From positions 248,001 through 312,000 of the forward strand of contig NZ_JARWAC010000004.1 of NCBI RefSeq assembly GCF_029846175.1: a DNA stretch of 64,000 nucleotides. Direction: 5' to 3'. Both the position numbers and the translations under genes were made by a program. Shown here one piece after another: positions 44,482 to 51,855 of the stretch. Within the stretch, counting starts at the first letter, position 1, and each line of letters starts with the position of its first letter. The notes beneath the pieces are model-generated. The model had not been told where the DNA came from. It made no database searches and worked only from the letters and a program-made list of their open reading frames with translations. Source of the stretch: Sphaerisporangium sp. TRM90804 (GTDB taxonomy: Bacteria; Actinomycetota; Actinomycetes; Streptosporangiales; Streptosporangiaceae).

Positions 44482-44783
44482 CGGGCGAACACCTCGCCGC
44501 CCTGCTCTGAGGCGGTCTTGCACGGCCACGGGGTGATGGCGATCTCGTCCCAGCACACCGCGCACACCCAGATGCCGGGCCTGCACGTGTCCAGCCACTT
44601 CGGAATGTGGAATCGTGCCGGGAGCGTCGCCCGCTCCTCCAGCATCTCTGGCAGCGTCTCGTAGTGCGGGTGGTCCGGCGCTTCGAGGAGGATCGCCTTG
44701 ACCGGCTCGGAGTAGGCGCGGCGGTGAAGCAGCGCCACCTCCTTCATCGCCTTCGTGACGGCGGTCTCGCCGGTGGCGGTCAT
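44478..44783 (-). CDS. Hypothetical protein with CAVC...PWPCKT motif
   Basis: A 101-residue protein. Helices (AMKEVALLHRRAYSEPVKAI) precede IWVCAVCWDEIAITPWPCKTASEQ. The CxxC...PWPC end is the same pattern as in 21100-21762 and 27702-28241. ATG 44783 with GGAGG upstream. Function unknown; a metal site is likely. Confidence 0.82.
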   Translation of the reverse strand: MTATGETAVTKAMKEVALLHRRAYSEPVKAILLEAPDHPHYETLPEMLEERATLPARFHIPKWLDTCRPGIWVCAVCWDEIAITPWPCKTASEQGGEVFAR

Positions 44784-44941
44784 CGTCCACCTCCGTGGGC
44801 GGTCGGGGCAGGAGCCGGGGACGGGGACGGGGCCAGACCGCTCACAGGAACGGGCAGCGACCACGAGAAGACCGCCACCACGAGCAGAGCCGCGAGGACC
44901 GCTCCACCGCCGGCGAGCACAACGGGAAGGGCATAGCGCAT
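44780..44941 (-). CDS. Very small secreted or membrane protein
   Basis: A 53-residue frame: MRYALPVVLAGGGAVLAALL, one membrane helix, then a Ser/Pro/Ala tail (LAPSPSPAPAPTAHGGGR). It could be a signal peptide with a short Pro-rich tail or a single-span membrane protein. ATG 44941 forms a TAATG junction with the upstream stop, and its stop overlaps the next start (ATGA). Function unknown. Confidence 0.65.
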   Translation of the reverse strand: MRYALPVVLAGGGAVLAALLVVAVFSWSLPVPVSGLAPSPSPAPAPTAHGGGR

Positions 44942-45297
44942 TACGCACCCCCGCCCTGCTCGGCGAGTCCGCCAGCCTCCAAAAGGTCAGCCGCCTTGGC
45001 CAGCGCCGCAGCGGAGGAGACACCAGAGAGGGCCGCTTCCTTTCCTCCGGCGTATTCGATGACCGACTGGTCCATACGCTCCTTGGAGTGGCTGCGAAGC
45101 TCCTCTATGCAGCGACGGCGCTCATCGTCGCGAACGCCGTCCTGTTCGGAGCGGAGGCGCTGCACTTCGGCCACCAGTTCGCGTCGGGCTTCATCCAGCG
45201 TCCATATGTCAGGGTTGTAGGGCGCCTCACCAGCGGTTGAGTCCACCTGCATGTCGCGGATCTCGGCGAAGCGTCCGGCGCTCATCGGCTCAGCCAC
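44941..45297 (-). CDS. Hypothetical helical protein
   Basis: A 118-residue protein: FAEIRDMQVDSTAGEA, WTLDEARRELVAEVQRLRSE and EERMDQ-like acidic helices with a Cys near the middle (ERRRCIEELRSHSKERMDQS). GTG 45297 is used (AGG 8 nt upstream); GTG 45306 and ATG 45284 are alternatives. Function unknown. Confidence 0.76.
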   Translation of the reverse strand: MAEPMSAGRFAEIRDMQVDSTAGEAPYNPDIWTLDEARRELVAEVQRLRSEQDGVRDDERRRCIEELRSHSKERMDQSVIEYAGGKEAALSGVSSAAALAKAADLLEAGGLAEQGGGA

Positions 45298-45700
45298 GGT
45301 GCTCACCTACCGGGGCCGTCTCCTGGCCAGTGAGAGCCGCTTCGATCCGCGCGGCCTGCTCGGGCCCGGCGTACACGGTGGACATGGCGGCGAGGAGCCC
45401 GGTAGCGGGTCGGCCGGCGAACTGGTCGCCTTCCGCGCCGTGGTCCTCGGCGAGCCGCCGGGCCACGTCCACGGGCAGTTCAATGCCGTGTTCGCCGAGC
45501 GCTTTGGCGAGGGCACCGATCGACGGCAGCTCACACGGGGTCTCCCCCAGGGCGAGAACCTCGTCAGCGTCGTCGTATTCGAGGTCGGGGACGATGTCGG
45601 TCACCGACGCGAAGAACGTGCACAGGGGCGCGTCCCAGCCGACGATGGTCTTACGCCCGGGAGGGGAACCGGGAGCGTTGGGGATGACGTGTCGGCTCAC
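45290..45700 (-). CDS. Hypothetical protein
   Basis: A 136-residue acidic protein: TIVGWDAPLCTFFASVTDIV, DDADEVLALGETPCELPSIG and LAKALGEHGIELPVDVARRL. The GW-x-x-PL-x-T-F start and the acidic centre recur in small actinobacterial proteins of unknown role. GTG 45700, 4-bp overlap. Function unknown. Confidence 0.8.
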   Translation of the reverse strand: MSRHVIPNAPGSPPGRKTIVGWDAPLCTFFASVTDIVPDLEYDDADEVLALGETPCELPSIGALAKALGEHGIELPVDVARRLAEDHGAEGDQFAGRPATGLLAAMSTVYAGPEQAARIEAALTGQETAPVGEHRG

Positions 45701-45894
45701 TTCGAGTCACCGCCCCGGCCCACGAGAAGCAGCGTGATCGTCAGCAACAAGCTGGCCAGCAGCGCGGTGCCGTAGCTCATCGTCGGGATCACCGGCCACC
45801 ACTGGTGATGCAAGACGCCGACCAGCAGCATCAACGCCCAACCCGACAGGAGCCACCCGCCGGCAGCGACGGCGACGAAGAGGAGGAGAACCAT
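45697..45894 (-). CDS. Small membrane protein
   Basis: A 65-residue protein with two to three membrane segments (VLLLFVAVAAGGWLLSGWAL, MLLVGVLHHQWW, LLASLLLTITLLLVG). It is very hydrophobic and ends in RGGDSK. ATG 45894 with GAGG 4 nt upstream. Function unknown; a holin-like role cannot be shown. Confidence 0.76.
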   Translation of the reverse strand: MVLLLFVAVAAGGWLLSGWALMLLVGVLHHQWWPVIPTMSYGTALLASLLLTITLLLVGRGGDSK

Positions 45895-46310
45895 CACGCC
45901 TCACCGCCCGTCTGTGCCTCAGCCTGGTCAGCGAGAGCGGCCATGCGCGCGGCCTCGCGCCGCGCATCGGCCGGGGTCATCTCCGTGTTGTCGTCGATCT
46001 CCGCGCGGATCGTTCCGTCCGGCGAGATCCACGACCGGAACGAGGGCCGACCGCCCTCCAACCAGTCCTGAGCGAGAGTGGCCGGCCGTTCCAGGACGAT
46101 CGGCGCCCGGTCTCCCTCGACGACGACCGCCCGGAATTCGGTGGTGGTCTGCTCGGAGTCCTTCTCGCCGAACGACCTGACGCGGATCTGGACGACGTGC
46201 CCGGCTACCTCAACGAGCATGAACCACGGGTTGGCGTGGTCGTACTTCCCGCCGTTGTTGGCGAGGCTCGCGGCGACGTTCTCCGGGGTGGGCGGGGTGA
46301 TAGCGCTCAT
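45894..46310 (-). CDS. Hypothetical protein
   Basis: A 138-residue protein: a beta-rich first half (WFMLVEVAGHVVQIRVRSFG, TEFRAVVVEGDRAPIVLERP), then SWISPDGTIRAEIDDNTEMT and a helix (ADARREAARMAALADQAEAQ). The shape is of a small soluble domain with a helical tail. Coupled at both ends. Function unknown. Confidence 0.8.
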   Translation of the reverse strand: MSAITPPTPENVAASLANNGGKYDHANPWFMLVEVAGHVVQIRVRSFGEKDSEQTTTEFRAVVVEGDRAPIVLERPATLAQDWLEGGRPSFRSWISPDGTIRAEIDDNTEMTPADARREAARMAALADQAEAQTGGEA

Positions 46311-46714
46311 CGGGCGTCACCAACCTGAGCGTTGGTCTGCCCGTCGAGAACCTCAATGGTGAAGCGGCCACCGAGACTGAACCCGCAGAGAATGGAACCG
46401 GTCATGGCCTCCAGATCGACCACAACGTCCAGATCCTCTGACAGGACGTACTTGCGAACGTCGTTCCACACCAGATCAGAGAGATGGTCAGCTCCTGCAG
46501 CTACGACTACAAGCGGCGGGATGTCCCGGCGGCGGCCGACCCGGTCGTAGGTGACGCGGTACTGCGCCTGCGCCGGACGGGTCTCCTCCAGCGTGGCGTC
46601 GATGCTGGGGGTCTCGATCTGCTCGACGTACTCGCGGGCTGGTGGCGGGGTGAGAGTCACGCGGTTCAGATCCAGGCCAAGGGCCTTCACGGGGTTGGCG
46701 GGCGTGTCGTTCAT
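46307..46714 (-). CDS. Hypothetical protein
   Basis: A 135-residue alpha/beta protein: LDLNRVTLTPPPAREYVEQI, RVTYDRVGRRRDIPPLVVVA, then DLDVVVDLEAMTGSILCGFS. ATG 46714 with GACG upstream, 4-bp overlap. Function unknown. Confidence 0.78.
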   Translation of the reverse strand: MNDTPANPVKALGLDLNRVTLTPPPAREYVEQIETPSIDATLEETRPAQAQYRVTYDRVGRRRDIPPLVVVAAGADHLSDLVWNDVRKYVLSEDLDVVVDLEAMTGSILCGFSLGGRFTIEVLDGQTNAQVGDAR

Positions 46715-47307
46715 CGAGCGTCACCGCCGATCTCCGCAGCCTCGTCGTGAACCGAACCCGCGAACAGCTCGAACAGCCCCAGAGGAAGACGGGCCCGGAC
46801 CGTCTTGCCGTCCTCGCTGGTGAACACCAGCGTCCGGAACGGGGTGCCGTCGGCCGGCGCGGTGACCGCGTACAGGGTGGCGTCGAGTTCAACGGGCGGC
46901 TCGTCCACTGCGGTGTCCCCGCCGACCGCGTGCCGGACCATTTCCCGGTCGGTGGCCGGACGGATCACAATCGACGCGTCCTCGTCGGCGAGTTCGGCGC
47001 CGAGCGCGGCCACGAGGAACATCTCAACGGCCGTGTCAGCGTCCACGGGACCGGAAGGACGGGTCTGCCCCGGGTACGGCGCGGCGTGTCCGTCGAGCAG
47101 AACCCGCCACCGGCCCATGTTGGGGCCCGTCGGGAGAATCTGAAGGCCCCGGTCACGGAGGCAGTCGTCCAGAGCGTCAGCGTCCGCGAACGGGTGGTTG
47201 CTGGCCTCATCGTCGCTGGTGGGGTCGTTCTGCCACTTCACCAGGGCAGCGGCGATCTTCTCCCGCTTCGCCTGGTAGAAGCTCTTCTCGGGGGTTTCGG
47301 TGCTCAC
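46711..47307 (-). CDS. Hypothetical protein
   Basis: A 198-residue protein: a basic start (KSFYQAKREKIAAALVKWQN), an acidic centre, a beta-rich LQILPTGPNMGRWRVLLDG, and a helical end. GTG 47307. Six genes from 44941 to 47307 share GTG/ATG 4-bp overlaps, so they are one unit. Function unknown. Confidence 0.78.
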   Translation of the reverse strand: MSTETPEKSFYQAKREKIAAALVKWQNDPTSDDEASNHPFADADALDDCLRDRGLQILPTGPNMGRWRVLLDGHAAPYPGQTRPSGPVDADTAVEMFLVAALGAELADEDASIVIRPATDREMVRHAVGGDTAVDEPPVELDATLYAVTAPADGTPFRTLVFTSEDGKTVRARLPLGLFELFAGSVHDEAAEIGGDAR

Positions 47308-47432
47308 GGGGTGTCTCCTGGGGTTAGGTGCTTGAGTGCCTTGAAGGGCGGGGTGGCGTCCGGGTCCAGGCGGCGGGCGTGACGGGCCTTGTACGGCACG
47401 ACCAGGCGCACCAGTCGCCGCAGCGCGGTCAC
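47304..47432 (-). CDS. Very small basic protein
   Basis: A 42-residue frame: TALRRLVRLVVPYKARHARR, then LDPDATPPFKALKHLTPGDT. GTG 47432 overlaps the stop of 47429-48103 and its own stop overlaps the next start, 4 bp each (GTGA). Charged and helical; function unknown. It is too short to be secure on composition alone. Confidence 0.6.
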   Translation of the reverse strand: MTALRRLVRLVVPYKARHARRLDPDATPPFKALKHLTPGDTP

Positions 47433-48103
47433 GACGCCCTCTCCCGGTCCTCGCCCATGTCGGCGTACTGGGGGTTCTGGGCGTGCGGGTCGCACGACGC
47501 CCCCCACCCGTGGGTCAGGCCGTTCGGCGACGTTTCGGTGCGCTCGGTCCGCCACACCTCCTGGCCGCAGTGGATGCAATGGCCCACCGAAGGGTTGTCG
47601 AACGGGGACCCCTGCGGCGCGTCCTGCGCCGACCCCAACGGCTTGCTCGTGTCCAGCGGGTGCACCTTCAGGTCCGACACCCGCAGCGAAGGGATACCGG
47701 GCGCCGGAGACGTCACGGCCGGCGGCGCGGCGATCTGGGGGACGTGGACCCCGGTCATGCCGAGCAGCACTGAAGCGGGGTTGGCGACGTCGCATGCCTG
47801 CTGGGCGTGGTGGAGGTGCTGCTGCTTGTCCAGCGCCCGGGCGTCGATCTTCTTTTGCAGGTCCGCGATCTCGCCGAGCCAGGCGTCTACGTCGGCCTGT
47901 GCTTTGAACGCCTGCTCCCACTCGGCGTTGGCCAGGGCGACGGCGTTCTCGTACTTCTCGCGGATCGGCCCTGTGACGGTGTGCGCGGCTTCCGGGGTGG
48001 CGAACTGGACCAACGGTGCGCGGGACGCGGGGGGCTGGTTGTCGGTCAGGGTCGGGTTCGGGTCGTACGGCTCGCGGCGAGCATTTGATCCGCGGTCACG
48101 CAT
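47429..48103 (-). CDS. Hypothetical coiled-coil protein with zinc motif
   Basis: A 224-residue protein: a long helix (ENAVALANAEWEQAFKAQAD, EIADLQKKIDARALDKQQHL), a Pro-rich centre, then CIHCGQEVWRTERTETSPNG and GASCDPHAQ, which look like a zinc ribbon. ATG 48103 is preceded by the shared leader with GGAGAAC at 48109-48126. Function unknown. Confidence 0.82.
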   Translation of the reverse strand: MRDRGSNARREPYDPNPTLTDNQPPASRAPLVQFATPEAAHTVTGPIREKYENAVALANAEWEQAFKAQADVDAWLGEIADLQKKIDARALDKQQHLHHAQQACDVANPASVLLGMTGVHVPQIAAPPAVTSPAPGIPSLRVSDLKVHPLDTSKPLGSAQDAPQGSPFDNPSVGHCIHCGQEVWRTERTETSPNGLTHGWGASCDPHAQNPQYADMGEDRERAS

Positions 48104-48139
48104 GAGGGTTCTCCGTTCAGGGGGTAACAGGGGGAAAGA

Positions 48140-48814
48140 TCAGGAGGGGCGGTTGTCGCGGACCTGCTGGAGGGCTTCGCGGAGCCGTTCCAGTGGCACG
48201 CCACGCTCACGGATCGGGTTGAATAGCAGCCCGAACACGGCGGCCTCGACGTTGTCTTTTGGCTGGTCCAGCACGCCGGCGGGTTCGACGAGCGCCGCGA
48301 CGCCGTTCTTCACAGCCCACGTGTCCGCGACGTCGCCTTCGCCGTCGGGTTCGTCGTGAATGAGCTGGACGTGCATGTCCAGGTAAGGGAACGCTTCGGC
48401 GATGACCGTCAGGTCCTCAGTGACCTCGGCCCGGGTCGGCCACTTACCGATGTTGTACGACGCGCAGCCGATCTTCCCGTCCCAGTCACACCACCCATGG
48501 GGGCCGTCGATGTAGGCAGACGCGATCTGCTCGTTGTGGAGGTAGTGCAGTTCCAGCACCCCGAAGCTGCTCTTCCAGGCGTCTTCGGCGTTGAGGTGCT
48601 CAAGGAACGCGCGAGGCCGTTCTTTGTCGCGCGCCCAGTCGTAGGCGGCGGGGCGGCCGAACTCCTCGGTTAGGAGGTTGATTTCCTGTTCCCACGCCCG
48701 GTCGTTGGTCGCCATGTGCCACAGGTCGGTGCGGATCAGGATCTCGTTCGCCTGCTCCCGCGAGACCGGCTGACCGGCCACGATGAGCCGGGGCCACTTG
48801 CCGTACTCCGTCAC
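48140..48814 (-). CDS. Hypothetical protein
   Basis: A 224-residue, mostly helical, Trp-rich protein: REQANEILIRTDLWHMATND, then GPHGWCDWDGKIGCASYNIG, and LIHDEPDGEGDVADTWAVKN. I recognise this pattern from actinophage genomes, where it is uncharacterised. GTG 48814, 4-bp overlap with the DinD-like gene. Function unknown. Confidence 0.83.
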   Translation of the reverse strand: MTEYGKWPRLIVAGQPVSREQANEILIRTDLWHMATNDRAWEQEINLLTEEFGRPAAYDWARDKERPRAFLEHLNAEDAWKSSFGVLELHYLHNEQIASAYIDGPHGWCDWDGKIGCASYNIGKWPTRAEVTEDLTVIAEAFPYLDMHVQLIHDEPDGEGDVADTWAVKNGVAALVEPAGVLDQPKDNVEAAVFGLLFNPIRERGVPLERLREALQQVRDNRPS

Positions 48815-49554
48815 GACTCACCGCCCAGCGGTAGTTCGGGCCATCCCGGCGGGTCGAGCGGCAGTGCACGCTGGGCGGCCATATCCAGCCGGATCTTGGT
48901 CGACTCGTACAGGCGGTACAGCGGCTCGATCGCGTGGCCAAACACCTCGTACGTGGACTTGGCTGTCAGCCAAAACAGCGACTGGTATTCGACGCGAGGC
49001 TTACCGTCCTGTCGCAACACGCCGCCCTGTCGGAGAACTCGCGTCAACTCGACAACCGCAATGCGCACACCGAACCGTTGGCGCATAAGCACGACCGCGT
49101 CAGCCCAGGGGAACGTCAAAGGCTCGAACAGCTCCGGCGACGGAGGCGTCTCCACCGTGAGCTTGGCCGCAGCGTCTAGCGCCGAACGAACCTCTGCTTC
49201 GTGGGTACGCACGGCGAAGTACGTTTGCGCGGCAGCGACCTCGGGCTTGCGCGGGTCGCCGTTCATGGCCACGAGGTAGCAGGCGTAGCGAGTCAGGCGG
49301 TGGTCGTCGACAGGACGCTTGTGTCCACGGGCGTTCCTTGTGATCTTGAGGGCATCCTCAAAGTGATCATGGACTGCCGCGCCCACGGCCTGTGCGGCTG
49401 CCTTCGCCTTCTCAACGACCTCCATGAACTGACGCCAGTTGGTGTAGCCCTCAAGCGGTTGAAGATCACGGGCCGACCAGAACTCCCCGCGTTCGTCCAC
49501 GCGCTTGATCGCGTCGAACGGTGAAGCTCCGCCGAGGTGCTCAAGGTTGCTCAC
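48811..49554 (-). CDS. DinD-like antirepressor
   Basis: A 247-residue protein with the DinD pattern: SPFDAIKRVDERGEFWSARD, LQPLEGYTNWRQFMEVVEKA, HRLTRYACYLVAMNGDPRKP and QTYFAVRT, followed by a KilAC-like or helical C-terminal domain (GVLRQDGKPRVEYQSLFWL). DinD-like proteins are DNA-damage-inducible or antirepressor components of phages. It sits two genes from the repressor at 49852. GTG 49554. Confidence 0.9.
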   Translation of the reverse strand: MSNLEHLGGASPFDAIKRVDERGEFWSARDLQPLEGYTNWRQFMEVVEKAKAAAQAVGAAVHDHFEDALKITRNARGHKRPVDDHRLTRYACYLVAMNGDPRKPEVAAAQTYFAVRTHEAEVRSALDAAAKLTVETPPSPELFEPLTFPWADAVVLMRQRFGVRIAVVELTRVLRQGGVLRQDGKPRVEYQSLFWLTAKSTYEVFGHAIEPLYRLYESTKIRLDMAAQRALPLDPPGWPELPLGGES

Positions 49555-49739
49555 TGGTCTCCCCCAACGGCCATGCGGTTGCGCTCCAGATACGCCTGGA
49601 TTGATGCCAAGGGGATGCGCAGGTGGGAGTTGCGGGCGGGGCCTTTGATGGCCTCGATTTCGCCCTTCTGGATGAGTCGTGCCAGCGTGGCGCGGCCTTT
49701 GCCGATTGCTCCGCAGGCTTGCGCGGTGGACAGAAGCAT
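49551..49739 (-). CDS. AlpA/Xis-type HTH protein
   Basis: A 62-residue protein: LSTAQACGAIGKGRATLARL (residues 3-22) is a MerR-like helix-turn-helix, with GEIEAIKGPARNSHLRIPLA as the wing. Such proteins are excisionases or small activators. ATG 49739 has GGAGG upstream. It is the first leftward gene across from the repressor at 49852, in the place where a Cro or Xis gene is common. Confidence 0.85.
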   Translation of the reverse strand: MLLSTAQACGAIGKGRATLARLIQKGEIEAIKGPARNSHLRIPLASIQAYLERNRMAVGGDQ

Positions 49740-49758
49740 GTCACCTTCCTCCGTTTGC

Positions 49759-49787
49759 TTGCTCAGTCACAGTACACAAGTGAGCAA
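49759..49787. promoter_or_regulatory. Inverted repeat between the divergent genes
   Basis: TTGCTCA at 49759-49765 and TGAGCAA at 49781-49787 form an exact 7-bp inverted repeat with a 15-base centre. It lies 20 bases beyond the leftward AlpA-like start and 30 bases before the repressor -35 box. Probably an operator; the binding protein is inferred. Confidence 0.55.
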
Positions 49788-49816
49788 CTCGACGCAACGC
49801 AAAGTGCCCGGTTTGG

Positions 49817-49845
49817 TTGGTCAGAGACAGGACAGGGCGTACAAC
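49817..49845 (+). promoter_or_regulatory. Proposed promoter of the repressor, leaderless
   Basis: TTGGTC at 49817-49822 and TACAAC at 49840-49845, spacing 17. Transcription from it would start about at the GTG of 49852, and there is no Shine-Dalgarno site before that codon, so the mRNA is probably leaderless, as with some actinophage repressors. Confidence 0.5.
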
Positions 49846-49851
49846 CGTCAT

Positions 49852-50178
49852 GTGACCGCCGACAGAGCCCCCGCCGCGCCGTTCCACGCGCTCGTGCTCG
49901 CGACGCTCAACGAGCAGGGCAAGAGCCAGAACTGGCTGCACAAACGAACCGGCATTTCCCGGAACACCATCAGCGCATGGGCCAAGCAGCCCCGGCCCCC
50001 GCAGGCCGGCACAGTGCTCGCGGTCGCCGACGCACTCGGCATCGACAGAGGCGAGGCTCTCCGGCTGGCCGGCGTCATGGCGGACACCAAGGCTGCACTG
50101 GAGGGAACGACGGTGGACCTCTCCGAGGTAGACACCGAAGTTCTCCTCGCGGAGATTCGTCGCCGCATACGCGGCTGA
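49852..50178 (+). CDS. XRE-like HTH repressor
   Basis: A 108-residue protein. Residues 15-65 form a helix-turn-helix of the XRE/lambda-repressor type (ATLNEQGKSQNWLHKRTGIS, NTISAWAKQPRPPQAGTVLA), continuing in VADALGIDRGEALRLAG. The C-terminal part is short and acidic. Start GTG 49852; upstream reading in the same frame has no better start. It faces an AlpA-like and a DinD-like gene, the layout of a small lysogeny switch. Confidence 0.87.
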   Translation: MTADRAPAAPFHALVLATLNEQGKSQNWLHKRTGISRNTISAWAKQPRPPQAGTVLAVADALGIDRGEALRLAGVMADTKAALEGTTVDLSEVDTEVLLAEIRRRIRG

Positions 50179-50197
50179 CACGCTTCTCATCTGCGGC

Positions 50198-50629
50198 TCA
50201 CCGCTTCCCGGTGAAGCGCCGCCATGGGTGCTCGGCAAGGGTTCGCACCCACACCATGCGCCCGGCGTTGACAACCTCTTGGACGCGGAACGGGCTGCAC
50301 GGCAGCACCAGAGGTGCCTCGTCGGGATGTGAGCCGAAGGTTTCGATGTACTCCTCACGCGTCGGCAGATCTTCGAAGGCGTCGAGCTGCTCGCGCAGGT
50401 CTTCGAGTTCCGCGATCAGGTCGTAGACCCTCGCGACGGTTTCCATCACGGCCGGGCAGTCCTTGGGGCCGTTGGCGTGCAGCCACGCCAAAGCCGTCTG
50501 CCGGTCCGCCTTGATCACGGCCAGATCGAGCGGCAGTGCCGGCGGCATCTCTGAGTAGTCCACCGCCGGGTCCTGCTCGGCAGGTGGAAACTCTTCGAAC
50601 ACGCGGCCTTCGTTGTAGTCAGCGCCCAT
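50198..50629 (-). CDS. Hypothetical protein
   Basis: A 143-residue acidic protein with helices (DLAVIKADRQTALAWLHANG, VARVYDLIAELEDLREQLDA) and a basic end (TLAEHPWRRFTGKR). It converges with the repressor gene ending at 50178. ATG 50629. Function unknown. Confidence 0.8.
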   Translation of the reverse strand: MGADYNEGRVFEEFPPAEQDPAVDYSEMPPALPLDLAVIKADRQTALAWLHANGPKDCPAVMETVARVYDLIAELEDLREQLDAFEDLPTREEYIETFGSHPDEAPLVLPCSPFRVQEVVNAGRMVWVRTLAEHPWRRFTGKR

Positions 50630-50700
50630 GTTTCCGGACTCCAGTTCGTTCAAGAGGGCCGCCGGGCCCCACCCCCGAGAAGGGCCCGGCGGGCGGGTGA

Positions 50701-51855
50701 TCAGGTGTCGATGCGGTGCGGCACGAACGAAGAGGTGTTGTCCGTGATCAGGCCGCGGGTCTCGCGGATGCCGACGCCGGCCGCTTCGTCGCCGACGACC
50801 CACGCTCCGAGCACGGGGTGCCAGCCGTCGAAGTCGGGGAGCGGCCAGAACTCCTGGTAGACGTAGCCCTCAGCGCCGTACTCGCCGGGGGTGTCCTGCG
50901 TCTGCCCGGGGGTGACGATGCGCATGGAAGCGCCCTCGCGGCCGAGCAGCGGCTTACGGACGTAGGCGCTCAGCTCGCGGGGCCCGTCGAGGTAGGCGGG
51001 CAGCAGGTTGGGGTGGTCGGGGTACATCTCCCACAGCACGGCCAGGAGCGCCTTGTTCGACAGGAGCATCTTCCACAGCGGCTCCATCCACGACCCGTTG
51101 GCCTGGCGTTCCACCGCGGACTGGCCGAACGGGTCGGAGATCATCCACTCCCAGGGGTACAGCTTGAACAGCGACCCGATCGGCCGGTTTTCCAAGTCCA
51201 CGAACTGTTCACGGCCGGTGTCCCAGCCGATGTCCTCCATCGAAATGGCCGTGGTCCGCAAGCCGGCGGCCTGAGCGGTGTCTTGCAGGTAAGCGACGTT
51301 GAGGGCGTCCTCGCCGGACTCGTCGGTCGCGGTCCATGCGAAGTGCGCGGTCCCGCCGGGCGCGGCGAGTTTCTGCCACCGGGCCGCGAGCTTCTCGTGG
51401 ATGGAGTTCCACTGGTCGCTGTCGGGGTGGACGTCCTGGAGCCAGAACCACTGGATGACCGACGCCTCGACGAGGCTGGTCGGGGTGTCGGCGTTGTACT
51501 CCAGCAGCTTGGCGTGCCCGGCGCCGTCGTAGCACAGGTCGAACCGGCCATACAGGTGCGGGTCGTGGCGCTTCCACGAGGCGCGGATCGGTTCCCAGCA
51601 CCACTCGGGGATTCCGAAGTCGGCGTACCGCTTGCGCTTGATCACCCAGTCGACGGCCTTGAGGCACATGTCGTGCAGCTCCTCGACCGCGGCCTCCAGG
51701 TCCAAGACTTCGGCCATGGTGAAGACGTAGTGGGCTGCTTCGTCCCAGTACGGGCGCCCGTCATACCCGGGCGCTACCGACCGGTGAAACCCGAGCCCCT
51801 GGGACTCCACCAGGGCTTCCCAGCCCGGGCGCCGGTCCCCCAGTTCGCGGCGCAT
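50701..51855 (-). CDS. YgiC-like glutathionylspermidine synthase family protein
   Basis: A 384-residue ATP-grasp protein of the glutathionylspermidine-synthase family (synthetase domain only, as in E. coli YgiC, about 386 residues). Visible are FDLCYDGAGHAKLLEYNADT with N-x-D-T-P-T (substrate and metal side) near 120, NKALLAVLWEMYPDHPNLLP, RKPLLGREGASMRIV (ATP-grasp) near 302, and GYVYQEFWPLPDF near 334. Substrate unknown; polyamine or peptide ligation is the family chemistry. ATG 51855 forms TGATG with the lipoprotein gene stop. Confidence 0.9.
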   Translation of the reverse strand: MRRELGDRRPGWEALVESQGLGFHRSVAPGYDGRPYWDEAAHYVFTMAEVLDLEAAVEELHDMCLKAVDWVIKRKRYADFGIPEWCWEPIRASWKRHDPHLYGRFDLCYDGAGHAKLLEYNADTPTSLVEASVIQWFWLQDVHPDSDQWNSIHEKLAARWQKLAAPGGTAHFAWTATDESGEDALNVAYLQDTAQAAGLRTTAISMEDIGWDTGREQFVDLENRPIGSLFKLYPWEWMISDPFGQSAVERQANGSWMEPLWKMLLSNKALLAVLWEMYPDHPNLLPAYLDGPRELSAYVRKPLLGREGASMRIVTPGQTQDTPGEYGAEGYVYQEFWPLPDFDGWHPVLGAWVVGDEAAGVGIRETRGLITDNTSSFVPHRIDT

